Below are positions 1 through 11,666 of a DNA stretch of 61,441 nucleotides, one piece after another. The notes below the pieces were generated by a model. That model was given only the letters and a program-made list of their open reading frames with translations. It searched no databases and was not told where the DNA came from. Both the position numbers and the translations under genes were made by a program. Source of the DNA: Sphingomonadales bacterium BRH_c42 (GTDB taxonomy: Bacteria > Pseudomonadota > Alphaproteobacteria > Sphingomonadales > Sphingomonadaceae); NCBI GenBank assembly GCA_001516125.1, contig LOEX01000076.1:1-61441 (forward strand), read 5' to 3'. Positions within the stretch are counted from its first letter, which is position 1. Each line of letters opens with the position of its first letter.

Positions 1-1755
<1,755 letters not shown>

Positions 1756-1768
1756 TTATCCACAGGGT

Positions 1769-1890
1769 GAGTCCCCCAAGCCCGGGCGTCAAGCACAAAT
1801 TCTGGGGCAATATGGTTAACGGCGCGTTAGTGACGAAGAACGAAAAGAGTCCGTCACAAGATGTTGAGTCTCAATCGATTCAACAGACTC
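1769..1890. promoter_or_regulatory. cluster of five GANTC sites plus CtrA-like box in ccrM leader
   Basis: GAGTC 1769, GAGTC 1847, GAGTC 1866, GATTC 1877, GACTC 1886; ttaa-N7-ttag at 1816-1830. Confidence 0.6.
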
Positions 1891-1941
1891 GACATGATGG
1901 GGTGTTGCTGCAAGGACTCGCACCCGCGCAATTCTCGCGGC

Positions 1942-2565
1942 TCAGATCAGCAGTGCCTGTGCAACCGGCGCGAAGCTGCGGCGATGGAGCGGGCAAGGCC
2001 CATGAATGCGCAGCGCCTCCATGTGCTCCGCCGTGCCATAGCCCATGTTGCGGTCCCAGCCATATTGCGGATGGTGTGCCGCAGCCTCGATCATCCTCCG
2101 GTCGCGCCACTCCTTGGCGACGATCGACGCCGCCGAGATCGCCGGTTCGCTGGCATCGCCGCCCACGATTGCGCGCGCGGGCCAGCGCCAACCATCGCAG
2201 CGGCCCGCAGGCGTCATGTTCCCGTCGATCAGCACAATCTGCGGCGCCCTGCCCGATTTGCCGCAAAGATCGGCCACCGCGCGGGTCATCGCCAGCATTG
2301 TCGCCGCGAAGATATTGATCCGGTCGATCTCGTGAACGTCGGCGATTCCAACGCCCCACATGCAGGTGGCGCGTATCGCTTCGTCGAGCACGGCGCGGCG
2401 TTTGGCGGAAATTCGCTTGGAATCATCGACGCCCTGCGGATAGTCTGCGCCCAGAACCACCGCCGCTGCCACCACCGGCCCGGCCAGCGGCCCGCGGCCC
2501 GCTTCATCGACTCCGATTACAACGGGGTGATCCGAACATATCTCTTTGGGAGTTTCCACCGCCAT
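1942..2565 (-). CDS. rnhB: ribonuclease HII
   Basis: [24 protein letters not shown]...[11 protein letters not shown]. Confidence 0.95.
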   Translation of the reverse strand: MAVETPKEICSDHPVVIGVDEAGRGPLAGPVVAAAVVLGADYPQGVDDSKRISAKRRAVLDEAIRATCMWGVGIADVHEIDRINIFAATMLAMTRAVADLCGKSGRAPQIVLIDGNMTPAGRCDGWRWPARAIVGGDASEPAISAASIVAKEWRDRRMIEAAAHHPQYGWDRNMGYGTAEHMEALRIHGPCPLHRRSFAPVAQALLI

Positions 2566-3709
2566 GCCCAGCTTCACCAAATCAGCGCTCAACCTATCCC
2601 TTGTCCCGCTCATGCTCGCAAGCTGCGGGGCGACGACGGATGTGGAAAGCAGCGACGCCGCAATCGCCGTCGAGGAGCGCGGCACATTCGACGAGCCGTG
2701 GGCTGCGGCGTTCGTTCCCGGCACGCAGGTGCTGGTCGTGACCGAAAAGGCCGGTCAGTTGCGCGGCTTTGACACGGCGAGCGGTCGCCGTTTCGACATT
2801 GCAGGCGCGCCGCAGGTCGATTTCGGCGGACAGGGAGGGCTCGGCGATGTGGCCTTTCTGGCCAGCGAAAGCGACAATGCCATCGGCAGGCGAACCATCT
2901 ATCTGAGCTGGGCCGAAGCTGGTGAAGACGGAACGCGCGGGGCTGCGGTCGGCAAGGGCACGCTGGTGTGCGGTGCCGCACTCGACTGCGCGGTGAGCGG
3001 CCTTGCTGTGATCTGGCGGCAGACACCAAAGGTGACGGGCCGCGGCCATTACTCGCATCGGCTGACCTTTTCTCCCGATGGGCAATACCTGTTCGTCACC
3101 AGCGGCGAGCGGCAGAAGTTCGATCCCGCGCAGGATACCTCGAACACTCTGGGCACGATCGTCCGCCTCAACCTCGACGGCACGCCGGCGGAAGGCAATC
3201 CCCTTGCCGACGCGGGATCGCCGACCGACCAGATCTGGTCATACGGCCACCGCAATATGTTGGGCATCGGCTGGGACGCGCAGGGCCGCCTGTGGGAAGT
3301 CGAACACGGCCCCGATGGCGGCGACGAGTTCAATCTGGTCAAGCCGGGGCAGAACTATGGCTGGCCGGTGGTTTCCAATGGCAGTCACTATGACGGCAAG
3401 CCCATTCCCGATCACATCACCAGGCCTGAATTCGCTGCGCCCGCGGTCAGTTGGACCCCGGTTATCGCCCCGGGCGGGATGATCTTCTATCGCGGCGACC
3501 TGTTTGCGGGCTGGAAGGGCGATGCGCTGATTGCGGGCCTGGGCGCACAAGGGCTGGTGCAGGTCAGGATCGAGGGCGATAGCGCGCGCGAAGTGGCGCG
3601 GCACGATCTCGGCAACCGTATCCGCGCCGTAATCGAGGCTCCGGACGGCGCGATCTGGGTGCTCGAGGATGGCCCGGGCGGTCGATTGCTCCGCCTGACA
3701 CCAGGCTAA
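2564..3709 (+). CDS. PQQ-dependent sugar (glucose/sorbosone) dehydrogenase, lipoprotein signal
   Basis: [59 protein letters not shown] lipobox. Confidence 0.85.
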   Translation: MPSFTKSALNLSLVPLMLASCGATTDVESSDAAIAVEERGTFDEPWAAAFVPGTQVLVVTEKAGQLRGFDTASGRRFDIAGAPQVDFGGQGGLGDVAFLASESDNAIGRRTIYLSWAEAGEDGTRGAAVGKGTLVCGAALDCAVSGLAVIWRQTPKVTGRGHYSHRLTFSPDGQYLFVTSGERQKFDPAQDTSNTLGTIVRLNLDGTPAEGNPLADAGSPTDQIWSYGHRNMLGIGWDAQGRLWEVEHGPDGGDEFNLVKPGQNYGWPVVSNGSHYDGKPIPDHITRPEFAAPAVSWTPVIAPGGMIFYRGDLFAGWKGDALIAGLGAQGLVQVRIEGDSAREVARHDLGNRIRAVIEAPDGAIWVLEDGPGGRLLRLTPG

Positions 3710-3758
3710 GCGATTTTGCATCGACAGGATGTGCAGGCGCCCCTAAGCGCGCTCGCCT

Positions 3759-4298
3759 ATGGCGAGCCTCATCCCCCTGGCGAATGTCGAACCGGCGTTG
3801 ATCGAGCAATTGCTCGACCGCGCTTTCGGGCCTGACCGCTTCACGCGCACCGCCTACCGCATCCGTGAGAGCACCGATTGGCTGGAAGGGCTGAGCTTTG
3901 CAGCGCTCGACGAGGACGAACTTCTGGTCGGCACGATCCAGACCTGGCCTGTCGCCCTGACCGATCCTGACGGCCGCCGCCACCCGCTGCTGATGGTGGG
4001 GCCAGTCGCGGTCATACCCGAGGCTCAGGGCCAGGGTTATGGCAAGGCGCTGATGCTGGCGGTGCTTGACGCAATCGAGCGGGCCGAGCCGCGTTCGGCC
4101 ATCCTGCCGCAGGTGATGATCGGCGATCCCGAATACTATGGCCGCTTCTTCGGCTTCAGCGCCAGCCACACCGGCGGCTGGCAGTGCCCCGGCCCCAACG
4201 ATCCCACGCGGCTGTTGCTGCGCTATGGCAATCCAGCAATCCTGCCCACCTCTGGAATGCTTGGCCCGTGGGTGCAGAACTTGGCGGATCGTCCCTGA
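3759..4298 (+). CDS. GNAT-family N-acetyltransferase
   Basis: LLMVGPVAVIPEAQGQGYGKALM motif. Confidence 0.85.
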   Translation: MASLIPLANVEPALIEQLLDRAFGPDRFTRTAYRIRESTDWLEGLSFAALDEDELLVGTIQTWPVALTDPDGRRHPLLMVGPVAVIPEAQGQGYGKALMLAVLDAIERAEPRSAILPQVMIGDPEYYGRFFGFSASHTGGWQCPGPNDPTRLLLRYGNPAILPTSGMLGPWVQNLADRP

Positions 4299-4318
4299 TC
4301 TGGCATCGAGCGCTTGCC

Positions 4319-4867
4319 ATGCCCTTCGAACCGCCTCCCTATCTGTCTGAACTGACGCTGGAACAGATCGCCGGGGAAGTTGCCGCGCGCAAACTTCCGC
4401 CGCTCGAAAACTGGAATCCTGAGCGCGAGGGCGAAAGTCAGATGCGCATTGCCGCTGATGGGCGCTGGTTTCACGAAGGCTCACCGATCAAACGCGAGGC
4501 GATGGTCCGCGCCTTTTCCACGCTCCTCAGCCGCGACGCGGAGGGGCGGCACTGGCTGGTCACCCCTACTGAACGGCTGGAAATCGAGGTCGAGGATGCG
4601 GCCTTCATCGCCACCGATGCGGCGCAAAAGGACGGCAATCTGGCCTTTCGCCTCAATACCGATGAACTGGTTATCGCCGGACCGGAGCATCGCCTGCGCG
4701 CTGCGGGAAGCGTGAACGCACCCGCGCTGTACCTCCACGTCAGGCGCGGATGCGAGGCGCGGCTCAACCGCAGCACATGGCAGCAATTGGCGGAAATCGC
4801 GCTGGCGCAGGGCGATGGCGGCTTTGTAGAAAGCGGGGGAACGCGGTTTTCCCTCCTGCCGCAATGA
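4319..4867 (+). CDS. DUF1285 family protein
   Basis: MRIAADGRWFHEGSPIKREAMVRAFSTLLSRD...YWLVTPTE-like pattern. Confidence 0.8.
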   Translation: MPFEPPPYLSELTLEQIAGEVAARKLPPLENWNPEREGESQMRIAADGRWFHEGSPIKREAMVRAFSTLLSRDAEGRHWLVTPTERLEIEVEDAAFIATDAAQKDGNLAFRLNTDELVIAGPEHRLRAAGSVNAPALYLHVRRGCEARLNRSTWQQLAEIALAQGDGGFVESGGTRFSLLPQ

Positions 4868-5472
4868 GCGCTCTGTTCGATCGCCTCGCAGCCTCGCTGG
4901 TCGAAGGCCACCGCCGGGAAATTCCCGATTTGCTGAGCGATGCACGTTTCGCCGATGCGGACCGCACCGCACAGGCTGCGGTTCTGATCGCGATAACCGA
5001 CCGGCCGCAGCCCGGATTGATCCTGACGCAGCGCCCACAGGGGATGCGCGATCATCCCGGTCAGGTCGCGTTTCCAGGCGGCAAGCTGAATCCGGGCGAG
5101 GATGCGGTAACGGCCGCGCTGCGTGAAGCACACGAGGAACTGTCGCTCGATCCGCAGAACGTGCGCGTGATCGGCGCCACCGATCGTTACCATACCGGCA
5201 CCGGCTTCGACATTACGCCAATTGTTGCGGTGGTCCCGCCCGATCTCGACCTGACGCCAGACCCGCGCGAGGTGGAGGCATGGTTCGAGGCCCCGCTGTC
5301 GCTGCTGCTGCGGAGCGAGAACTGGCAGGAGCAAGAGGTTTTCTGGCGCGGAAACACGCGCAAATATCTCGAATTGCATTATAAGGGCTTCCGGATCTGG
5401 GGCGTGACCGCGGCGATCATCGCCAACCTTTCGCGCCGGATAGGGACCGAGGGGCAGATCGATGAGCGCTGA
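4864..5472 (+). CDS. NUDIX hydrolase (CoA pyrophosphatase-like)
   Basis: HPGQVAFPGGKLNPGEDAVTAALREAHEELSL NUDIX box; ATGA overlap with upstream gene. Confidence 0.9.
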   Translation: MSALFDRLAASLVEGHRREIPDLLSDARFADADRTAQAAVLIAITDRPQPGLILTQRPQGMRDHPGQVAFPGGKLNPGEDAVTAALREAHEELSLDPQNVRVIGATDRYHTGTGFDITPIVAVVPPDLDLTPDPREVEAWFEAPLSLLLRSENWQEQEVFWRGNTRKYLELHYKGFRIWGVTAAIIANLSRRIGTEGQIDER

Positions 5473-6655
5473 CCTGCACAATGCCGAATGGACCGGGCGA
5501 TCCGGGCTGGCGGCACTGGCACGCGCGCTGGGGCCTGAAAACATTCGCTGGGTCGGCGGTGCCATTCGCGACAGTCTGTTGGGCCTGCCGGTGAACGATA
5601 TCGATTGCGCCACCCGGCTGCTGCCCGATGCGGTGATAGACCGCTGCCGGGCTGCGGGCATCCGCACCGTCCCTACCGGGATCGACCACGGAACCGTTAC
5701 TGCCATCCTGAAGGACGGTCCGGTCGAAGTGACCACGTTGCGGCGCGACGTTTCGACCGATGGCCGCCGGGCGACGATCGCCTTTTCGGACAACTGGCAC
5801 GATGATGCCGCGCGCCGCGATTTCACCATCAACGCGCTCTACGCCCATCCTGAAACACTGGAAATTTCGGACTATTTCGGCGGACTGGACGATTTGCGCA
5901 ATCGGCGCGTGCGCTTCATCGGCGATGCCCACCAGCGCATCCGCGAGGATCACTTGCGGATTCTGCGCTATTTCCGCTTTCAGGCGCGCTTCGGCGCAGA
6001 ACCGGACGAGGAGGCCGAACGCGCCTGCGCGGAGCTCGCCGCGACGCTCAAGGGCCTCAGCCGGGAACGGGTGGCGATGGAGCTTCTGGGATTGCTCAAT
6101 CTGCCAGACCCATTGAAGACGCTGCGACAAATGAAGTCGCTGGGGGTATTGGGCGTGGTCCTGCCCGAGGCCTGCAAACCGGGCCTGGCAGCGCTCGAAC
6201 GGCTGCTGGAATGCGAACTCACCGCCGGAGTAGCGCCAGAGCCGATCCGGCGTCTGGCCGCACTGTTACCGCCGCATGAGGAAACTGCCGAGGCGGTAGC
6301 GGCACGGTTGCGCCTTTCGCGCGGCCAACGGGCAAAGCTGATCAGCCTGGCAGGGCGTGAGCCCGGCGATATCGAGTCCCCGAAGGCGCTGGCCTATTGC
6401 GAAGGCATCGGCAACGCCGTCGACCGAATTTTGCTCCAGCAGGGGGATGTGACGGTGTTGAGCGGTTGGGAGATTCCGCAATTCCCGCTCAAGGGCGGTC
6501 AGATCATTGCCCACGGCGTCGCTGCCGGGCCCCGCGTTGCCAGCCTGCTGCGACAAATCGAGCAAAACTGGATAGATGAAGGCTTTCCCGACTCCGGCCG
6601 CGTTAACCAACTGCTCGATGAAGCTCTTGCGCGCGAAAATCCGCCAAGCGCATAG
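5462..6655 (+). CDS. cca: CCA tRNA nucleotidyltransferase
   Basis: RWVGGAIRDSLLGLPVNDIDCATRLLP; RRDFTINALY; RFIGDAHQRIREDHLRILRYFRF. Confidence 0.9.
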   Translation: MSADLHNAEWTGRSGLAALARALGPENIRWVGGAIRDSLLGLPVNDIDCATRLLPDAVIDRCRAAGIRTVPTGIDHGTVTAILKDGPVEVTTLRRDVSTDGRRATIAFSDNWHDDAARRDFTINALYAHPETLEISDYFGGLDDLRNRRVRFIGDAHQRIREDHLRILRYFRFQARFGAEPDEEAERACAELAATLKGLSRERVAMELLGLLNLPDPLKTLRQMKSLGVLGVVLPEACKPGLAALERLLECELTAGVAPEPIRRLAALLPPHEETAEAVAARLRLSRGQRAKLISLAGREPGDIESPKALAYCEGIGNAVDRILLQQGDVTVLSGWEIPQFPLKGGQIIAHGVAAGPRVASLLRQIEQNWIDEGFPDSGRVNQLLDEALARENPPSA

Positions 6656-6698
6656 CCAGAACGGTGCGGCGTCAATTTCCGCCGAAAGGTTGATCGGT

Positions 6699-6756
6699 GG
6701 CCCAAAATATGGTTTAGGGCCGCCGACCTTTCGCGGCCCTAAACCATATTTGGGCC
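6699..6756. repeat. long near-perfect hairpin (about 24-25 bp arms, 9-nt loop)
   Basis: ggcccaaaatatggtttagggccgc / gcggccctaaaccatatttgggcc. Confidence 0.95.
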
Positions 6757-6875
6757 GCGTTTCCGCTCCGGAATCTGGTCCAAATCGCCCTGGCATTGCT
6801 CAGGGTTTCAGCCCCTCCCGGCGTTCCTTGACCGCTTGCTGGTCTTGCCGGTTAATGAATCGAATTTGGAGAGAA

Positions 6876-7391
6876 ATGATGAATTTTGCAAAGCTCGCCG
6901 TCATGGCCGCCGCGATCGCGGCGACCCCGATTGCAGCAAACGCCGCCGGCCCCGCAGCTGGTGCGACAGTCTATGGCCCGCAGGGCAACCCGGTTGGCAC
7001 GATAGAAAGCGTTGCCGATGGCCATGTGGTTCTCGACACCGGCAAGCACAAGGTTCCGCTGGGCGTCGAATCGTTCGGCGAAAGCGAAGCCGGCCCCACG
7101 ATTACCGTGACCAAAGAACAGCTCGATGCCCTGATGGATCAGCAGATCGCCGCTGCCAACGCGCAGCGCGACGCCGCACTGGTTGTCGGTGCCGCAGTTG
7201 TCAGCGCGGACGCTCAGCCAGCCGGAACGGTCAAGGAAATCGACGCCGACGCAGACGCTGTGGTGGTTGAACGCGATTCCGGACTCGTCACGCTCAAGCG
7301 CGAACATTTCGCGGTTGACGGCAACGGCGCGCTGATGGCGCTGTTCACGCTGGAGCAGATCGACGGCGCAACGGTCAGCACTGGCGGATAA
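6876..7391 (+). CDS. secreted hypothetical protein (signal peptide)
   Basis: MMNFAKLAVMAAAIAATPIAANA signal; no family recognised. Confidence 0.7.
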   Translation: MMNFAKLAVMAAAIAATPIAANAAGPAAGATVYGPQGNPVGTIESVADGHVVLDTGKHKVPLGVESFGESEAGPTITVTKEQLDALMDQQIAAANAQRDAALVVGAAVVSADAQPAGTVKEIDADADAVVVERDSGLVTLKREHFAVDGNGALMALFTLEQIDGATVSTGG

Positions 7392-7410
7392 GCGCAGCGT
7401 CAACTTCAAC

Positions 7411-7450
7411 GAGAGGGCCGCTGGTACAGATACCGGCGGCCCTTTTGTTT
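7411..7450 (+). terminator. probable rho-independent terminator
   Basis: gggccgctgg-tacagata-ccggcggccc followed by ttttgttt. Confidence 0.7.
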
Positions 7451-7484
7451 GCCCACCCCCTGCAATCAGAACCGCCCCCTGCGA

Positions 7485-9776
7485 TCAGAACCGGTTGTCC
7501 TTGGGGAAACCCTGCGGCGGCAGGCGGCCGGCGGCACCGCGCGCGACCTTCCACTGCCAGATATCGGTTTCGGTGCGGGTGCGCTCACCCTTGCCGCCCA
7601 TCTGCCAGCTTAGCCCCTCAGCCAAAGTAAATGTCCGCGCGTCCGACAGGCCGCCATCGCGGTAGCGTTGCAGCGTGACCCCCTGCCCGCGGCTCATCAC
7701 CGGCACCTCCTCGAGGTTGAAGACGACGAGCTTGCGGTTGTCGCCCACCGCCGCGACGTGATCGTGCCCGGTATCGACCTCGCGCACGACGATCAGGCGC
7801 GCGGCGTCCTTCAGATTGACGACCTGTTTGCCCTTGCGCGTTTCGGCGAGCAGCTCGGCGGTTTGCGCGATGAAGCCCTTGCCGTTCGTCGCGGCGAGCA
7901 GCAGCCTGCCGTCGGGCCGGTGCACCATCAGGCCGACAATCCGCGTTTCCGCCTCGAGATCGATCATCGACTGCACCGGCTCACCAAAGCCGCGCGCTCC
8001 GGGCAACTTGTCGGCACCCAGCGTATAGAACCGGCCATTCTCCGCCGCGAGTAACAGCTTGTCGGTCGTCTGGGCGTGGAGAATGAAGGCGAGATCATCG
8101 CCTTCCTTGTACTTGAATTCCTGATCGAGCGGCATGTGCCCCCTCGCCGCACGGATCCAGCCCTTTTTCGAGAGGACCACCGTCACCGGTTCCTTCTCGA
8201 TCATCGCGTCCATGGTGAATTCGACCGCGGGCGCGGCTTCCTCGATCCGCGTGCGGCGGCGGCCCAGCCTGGTATCCTCGCCATATTCCCTGCGCAGGGC
8301 ATTGAGATCGCGCTTCAATCGCGTGCGCTGGCGCGCCGGGCTCTCGAGCAGTTTCTCAAGCTCGTCCTGCTCCTTGAGAAGTTCGTCCTTCTCCTGCCGC
8401 AGCTGCATTTCTTCGAGCTTGCGCAGGCTTCGCAGCCGCATGTTGAGGATCGCTTCGGCCTGCCGGTCGGTCAGGCCGAACTCGGCCATCATCACCGGCT
8501 TCGGCTCGTCCTCGCCGCGAATGATTGCGATCACCCGGTCGAGATTGAGGAAGGCGATGATATAGCCTTCGACCAGTTCCAGCCGCCGGGCAATCTGGTC
8601 AAGCCGGTGCTGGCTGCGCCGCTGGAGAATATCGATCTGGCTGTGGACCCAGTTCTGAAGCAATTCCTTCAGCCCCATGACCAGCGGCGCCCGGCTGGCA
8701 TCGAGCACGTTGAGGTTGAGGCCGAAACGGGTTTCGAGATCGGTCAGGCGGAACAGCGATTCCTTGAGCAGATCGGGATCGACATTGCGGCTGCGCGGGA
8801 CCAGCACGATGCGGATCTGCGTATCGGACTCGTCGCGCACATCCTCCAGAATGGGTAACTTCCGGTCGGCGATGGCCTGCGCAATCTGCTCGATCAGCTT
8901 GCCCTTGGGCACCTGATAGGGAATTTCCGATATGACCAGTTGCCACTGGCCGCTACCCAGCCGCTCGATCCCGGCCTGCCGGTCGGCCTCGTCCTTCGCC
9001 TCGGCGGCATGGAACACGCCGCGCACGCGGAACGATCCGCGCCCTGTTGCATAGGCATCGGAAATTGTCCGGGCGCTGTCGATGATGTGGCCGCCAGTGG
9101 CGAAATCCGGCCCGCGGAACAGCTCCATCAACCGTTCGTGCTCGACATAGGGATTGTCGATCAGCTCCAGCGTCGCATCGATGATCTCGGCAACGTTGTG
9201 GCTGGGGATATTGGTCGCCATGCCCACCGCGATCCCGCTCGATCCATTGGCCAGCAGGTTGGGGAACAGGCCGGGGAAGATTTCGGGCTCTTCCTCCTCG
9301 CCGTTGTAGGTCGGAATGAAATCGACCGTGCCTTCGTCCAGCCCCTGCATCAGGAGCAGCGCGGTACGGGTCATCCGCGCTTCGGTATAGCGGTAGGCCG
9401 CGGCATTATCGCCGTCGATATTGCCGAAATTGCCTTGCCCCTCGACCAGCGGATAGCGCAGCGCAAAGTCCTGCGCGAGGCGGACCATCGCGTCATAGAC
9501 CGAGGCATCGCCGTGCGGGTGATACTTGCCGATCACATCGCCCACCACGCGCGCGCTCTTCTTGAAGGCGCTCGACGGATCGAGCTTCAACTGCCGCATC
9601 GCCCACAGCAGGCGGCGGTGGACCGGCTTCAACCCGTCGCGCAGATCGGGCAGCGAGCGCGCGGTGATCGTCGAGAGCGCATAGACGAGGTAACGCTCCT
9701 CCAGCGCGGAATCGAACGGCGCATCGACAATTGCATCGAACGGATCGGGAGTGGTCATTTCAACAGTATCGGCCAT
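7485..9776 (-). CDS. parC: DNA topoisomerase IV subunit A
   Basis: [61 protein letters not shown]. Confidence 0.95.
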   Translation of the reverse strand: MADTVEMTTPDPFDAIVDAPFDSALEERYLVYALSTITARSLPDLRDGLKPVHRRLLWAMRQLKLDPSSAFKKSARVVGDVIGKYHPHGDASVYDAMVRLAQDFALRYPLVEGQGNFGNIDGDNAAAYRYTEARMTRTALLLMQGLDEGTVDFIPTYNGEEEEPEIFPGLFPNLLANGSSGIAVGMATNIPSHNVAEIIDATLELIDNPYVEHERLMELFRGPDFATGGHIIDSARTISDAYATGRGSFRVRGVFHAAEAKDEADRQAGIERLGSGQWQLVISEIPYQVPKGKLIEQIAQAIADRKLPILEDVRDESDTQIRIVLVPRSRNVDPDLLKESLFRLTDLETRFGLNLNVLDASRAPLVMGLKELLQNWVHSQIDILQRRSQHRLDQIARRLELVEGYIIAFLNLDRVIAIIRGEDEPKPVMMAEFGLTDRQAEAILNMRLRSLRKLEEMQLRQEKDELLKEQDELEKLLESPARQRTRLKRDLNALRREYGEDTRLGRRRTRIEEAAPAVEFTMDAMIEKEPVTVVLSKKGWIRAARGHMPLDQEFKYKEGDDLAFILHAQTTDKLLLAAENGRFYTLGADKLPGARGFGEPVQSMIDLEAETRIVGLMVHRPDGRLLLAATNGKGFIAQTAELLAETRKGKQVVNLKDAARLIVVREVDTGHDHVAAVGDNRKLVVFNLEEVPVMSRGQGVTLQRYRDGGLSDARTFTLAEGLSWQMGGKGERTRTETDIWQWKVARGAAGRLPPQGFPKDNRF

Positions 9777-9868
9777 CCGGGGCGCTTAGCAATGCACGCC
9801 GCGCTAGGGGAGAGGCGTTTCCACAGGAACGGCGAAATGTCGGGCGCTGCGCGGAAAAGATACGCTAT

Positions 9869-10105
9869 TCAATATCCGCCAGGCGGGTCGCTTGCCGGGA
9901 AACTCTCGTCCAGGTTCTCGTCAATTTCGGTCCATTCACCTTGGGGTGGATCGCGCATTGCCTGGGGACCTGCATCCCGAATTTCGGTGTAGTAGTCGTG
10001 GGGTTGTCCATCGGCATAGGCAGCGTTCGCAGCGCGATCCTTTGGCTTCAGCAGTTTGTAACCGACAAAGCCCAATAGGCCGAGACCGAGCATTTGACGG
10101 ATCAT
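9869..10105 (-). CDS. small membrane protein with C-terminal DESFPASDPP motif
   Basis: MIRQMLGLGLLGFVGYKLLKPKD...ENLDESFPASDPPGGY. Confidence 0.65.
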   Translation of the reverse strand: MIRQMLGLGLLGFVGYKLLKPKDRAANAAYADGQPHDYYTEIRDAGPQAMRDPPQGEWTEIDENLDESFPASDPPGGY

Positions 10106-10260
10106 GGTTGACCTCCACTCATCCAATTTCCGCAGCGAGCCAATGCAGTGAACCAATCCAATCTGCATGCGTGCGGATGGCCGTCCGGCCAGTTTACCAG
10201 TGTACCTTGCAAGAGGGCGAGTGTCATGAGGGGCTTTCCGACGATATTTCAGGACTCCCC

Positions 10261-10596
10261 TCACATCCGCCGCATGTCATGCGCCTGCGATGGGACGGTA
10301 ACGCTCATCCCGTCGAGTTCCTCGCTCAGCACGATCTGGCACGAAAGGCGGCTGGTCCGGCAGGCTCCGGCGGCGAAATCGAGCATGTCCTCCTCTTCCT
10401 CGCAGGCGGCGGGCAGGCGATCGAACCATTCGGGCGCGACGATCACATGGCACGTCGAACAGGCCATCTGCCCCTCGCATGTCCCCTCGATCGGCAGGCC
10501 CAGCGCCTGACCGAGCGCGAGCAGCGACTGGCCGGTTTCGCCCGTGCCTTCGGCCTCGTCTCCGTTGGAGGTGATGAATTTCACCGTCACGCTCAC
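10261..10596 (-). CDS. [2Fe-2S] ferredoxin, adrenodoxin type
   Basis: GTCEGQMACSTCHVIV...EEEDMLDFA...SRLSCQIVLSEELDGM. Confidence 0.9.
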   Translation of the reverse strand: MSVTVKFITSNGDEAEGTGETGQSLLALGQALGLPIEGTCEGQMACSTCHVIVAPEWFDRLPAACEEEEDMLDFAAGACRTSRLSCQIVLSEELDGMSVTVPSQAHDMRRM

Positions 10597-11666
10597 AATG
10601 CCTGCTCCTTCGCCGCCGCGTTGATCGCCTGCGCGGCCCGCTCGATCTCGTCAAGCGTGGTATAGCGCCCGAAGCCAAGCCGGATCGAGCTTTTCGCCTG
10701 CCTGTCCGAAAGACCGATGGCCTTGAGCACATGGCTTGGGCGGCCCGACCCGCTGGCACATGCGCTTCCGGCGCTGAACATGACATTGCGGCAATCGCTC
10801 ATCAGGCGGTTTACGTCGAGCCCATCGCGGCGAATGTTGAGATTGCCGTGCCAGCGCGCGTCTTCGCTGCCGTTGAGCGTCCATCCGGCGAAGGCTTCGC
10901 GCGCACGCACCCACAGCGCCTCGACATGCGCCGCGTCCTCTTCCATCCGTTCCTTCGCCAGCTTCGCCGCCGCGCCGAACCCGGCGATCAGCGCCGGACT
11001 AAGCGTGCCCGAACGCAGCCCGCGTTCCTGCCCGCCGCCGGTCTGCACTTCGTTGAGCCGCACTCCGTCGCGCAGCCACAATGCGCCCACGCCCTTCGGC
11101 CCGTGGAACTTGTGCGCCGATACGGCGATCATGTCGGCCTGCGCCACCGCAATCTTGCCATAGGCCTGCACAGCATCGCACAGATAGAGCGCGCCCGCCT
11201 GCCGCGCACGGCCCATCCACTCAATAAAGGGCTCGATCATGCCGATCTCGTTGTTGACCTGCATCACCGCGATCAGCCGGGTGTCGGCAGGCAAAACCTG
11301 CGCGGGATCGCACACTCCGTCGGGCGAGACATCGAGCATGTGCACCGGCCCGGTTGCGCTGGCAGTGTCGAGCACGGCTGCATGTTCGATTGGCGAGACG
11401 GCGACAGGCCCCACTCCGCTGCCGCGAATGGCGAGATTGATCGCCTCGGTCGCGCTGCCGGTGAAGATCACCTTTCCGCCGGGCGGGAACAGTGCCGCAA
11501 CCTCCTCGCGCGCGACTTCGATCGCGGCGGCGGCCATGCGGCCCATCCGGTGTGAGGAATGCGGATTGCCGAAGCAGTCGCTATCAGGCCCGCCCAGCCA
11601 GCGCATCATGGCCTCACGCGCTTCGGGCGCAAGCGGCGTTGTGGCCTGATAATCGAGGTAGATCAT
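10593..11666 (-). CDS. cysteine desulfurase
   Basis: IYLDYQATTPLAPEA; SAHKFHGPKGVGALW; SAGSACASGSGRPSHVL. Confidence 0.9.
   Translation of the reverse strand: MIYLDYQATTPLAPEAREAMMRWLGGPDSDCFGNPHSSHRMGRMAAAAIEVAREEVAALFPPGGKVIFTGSATEAINLAIRGSGVGPVAVSPIEHAAVLDTASATGPVHMLDVSPDGVCDPAQVLPADTRLIAVMQVNNEIGMIEPFIEWMGRARQAGALYLCDAVQAYGKIAVAQADMIAVSAHKFHGPKGVGALWLRDGVRLNEVQTGGGQERGLRSGTLSPALIAGFGAAAKLAKERMEEDAAHVEALWVRAREAFAGWTLNGSEDARWHGNLNIRRDGLDVNRLMSDCRNVMFSAGSACASGSGRPSHVLKAIGLSDRQAKSSIRLGFGRYTTLDEIERAAQAINAAAKEQAL

Noticed and set aside
6699-6756. Hairpin called as rho-independent terminator
   Set aside because: No run of T follows either arm, so I list it as a repeat/structure rather than a terminator.
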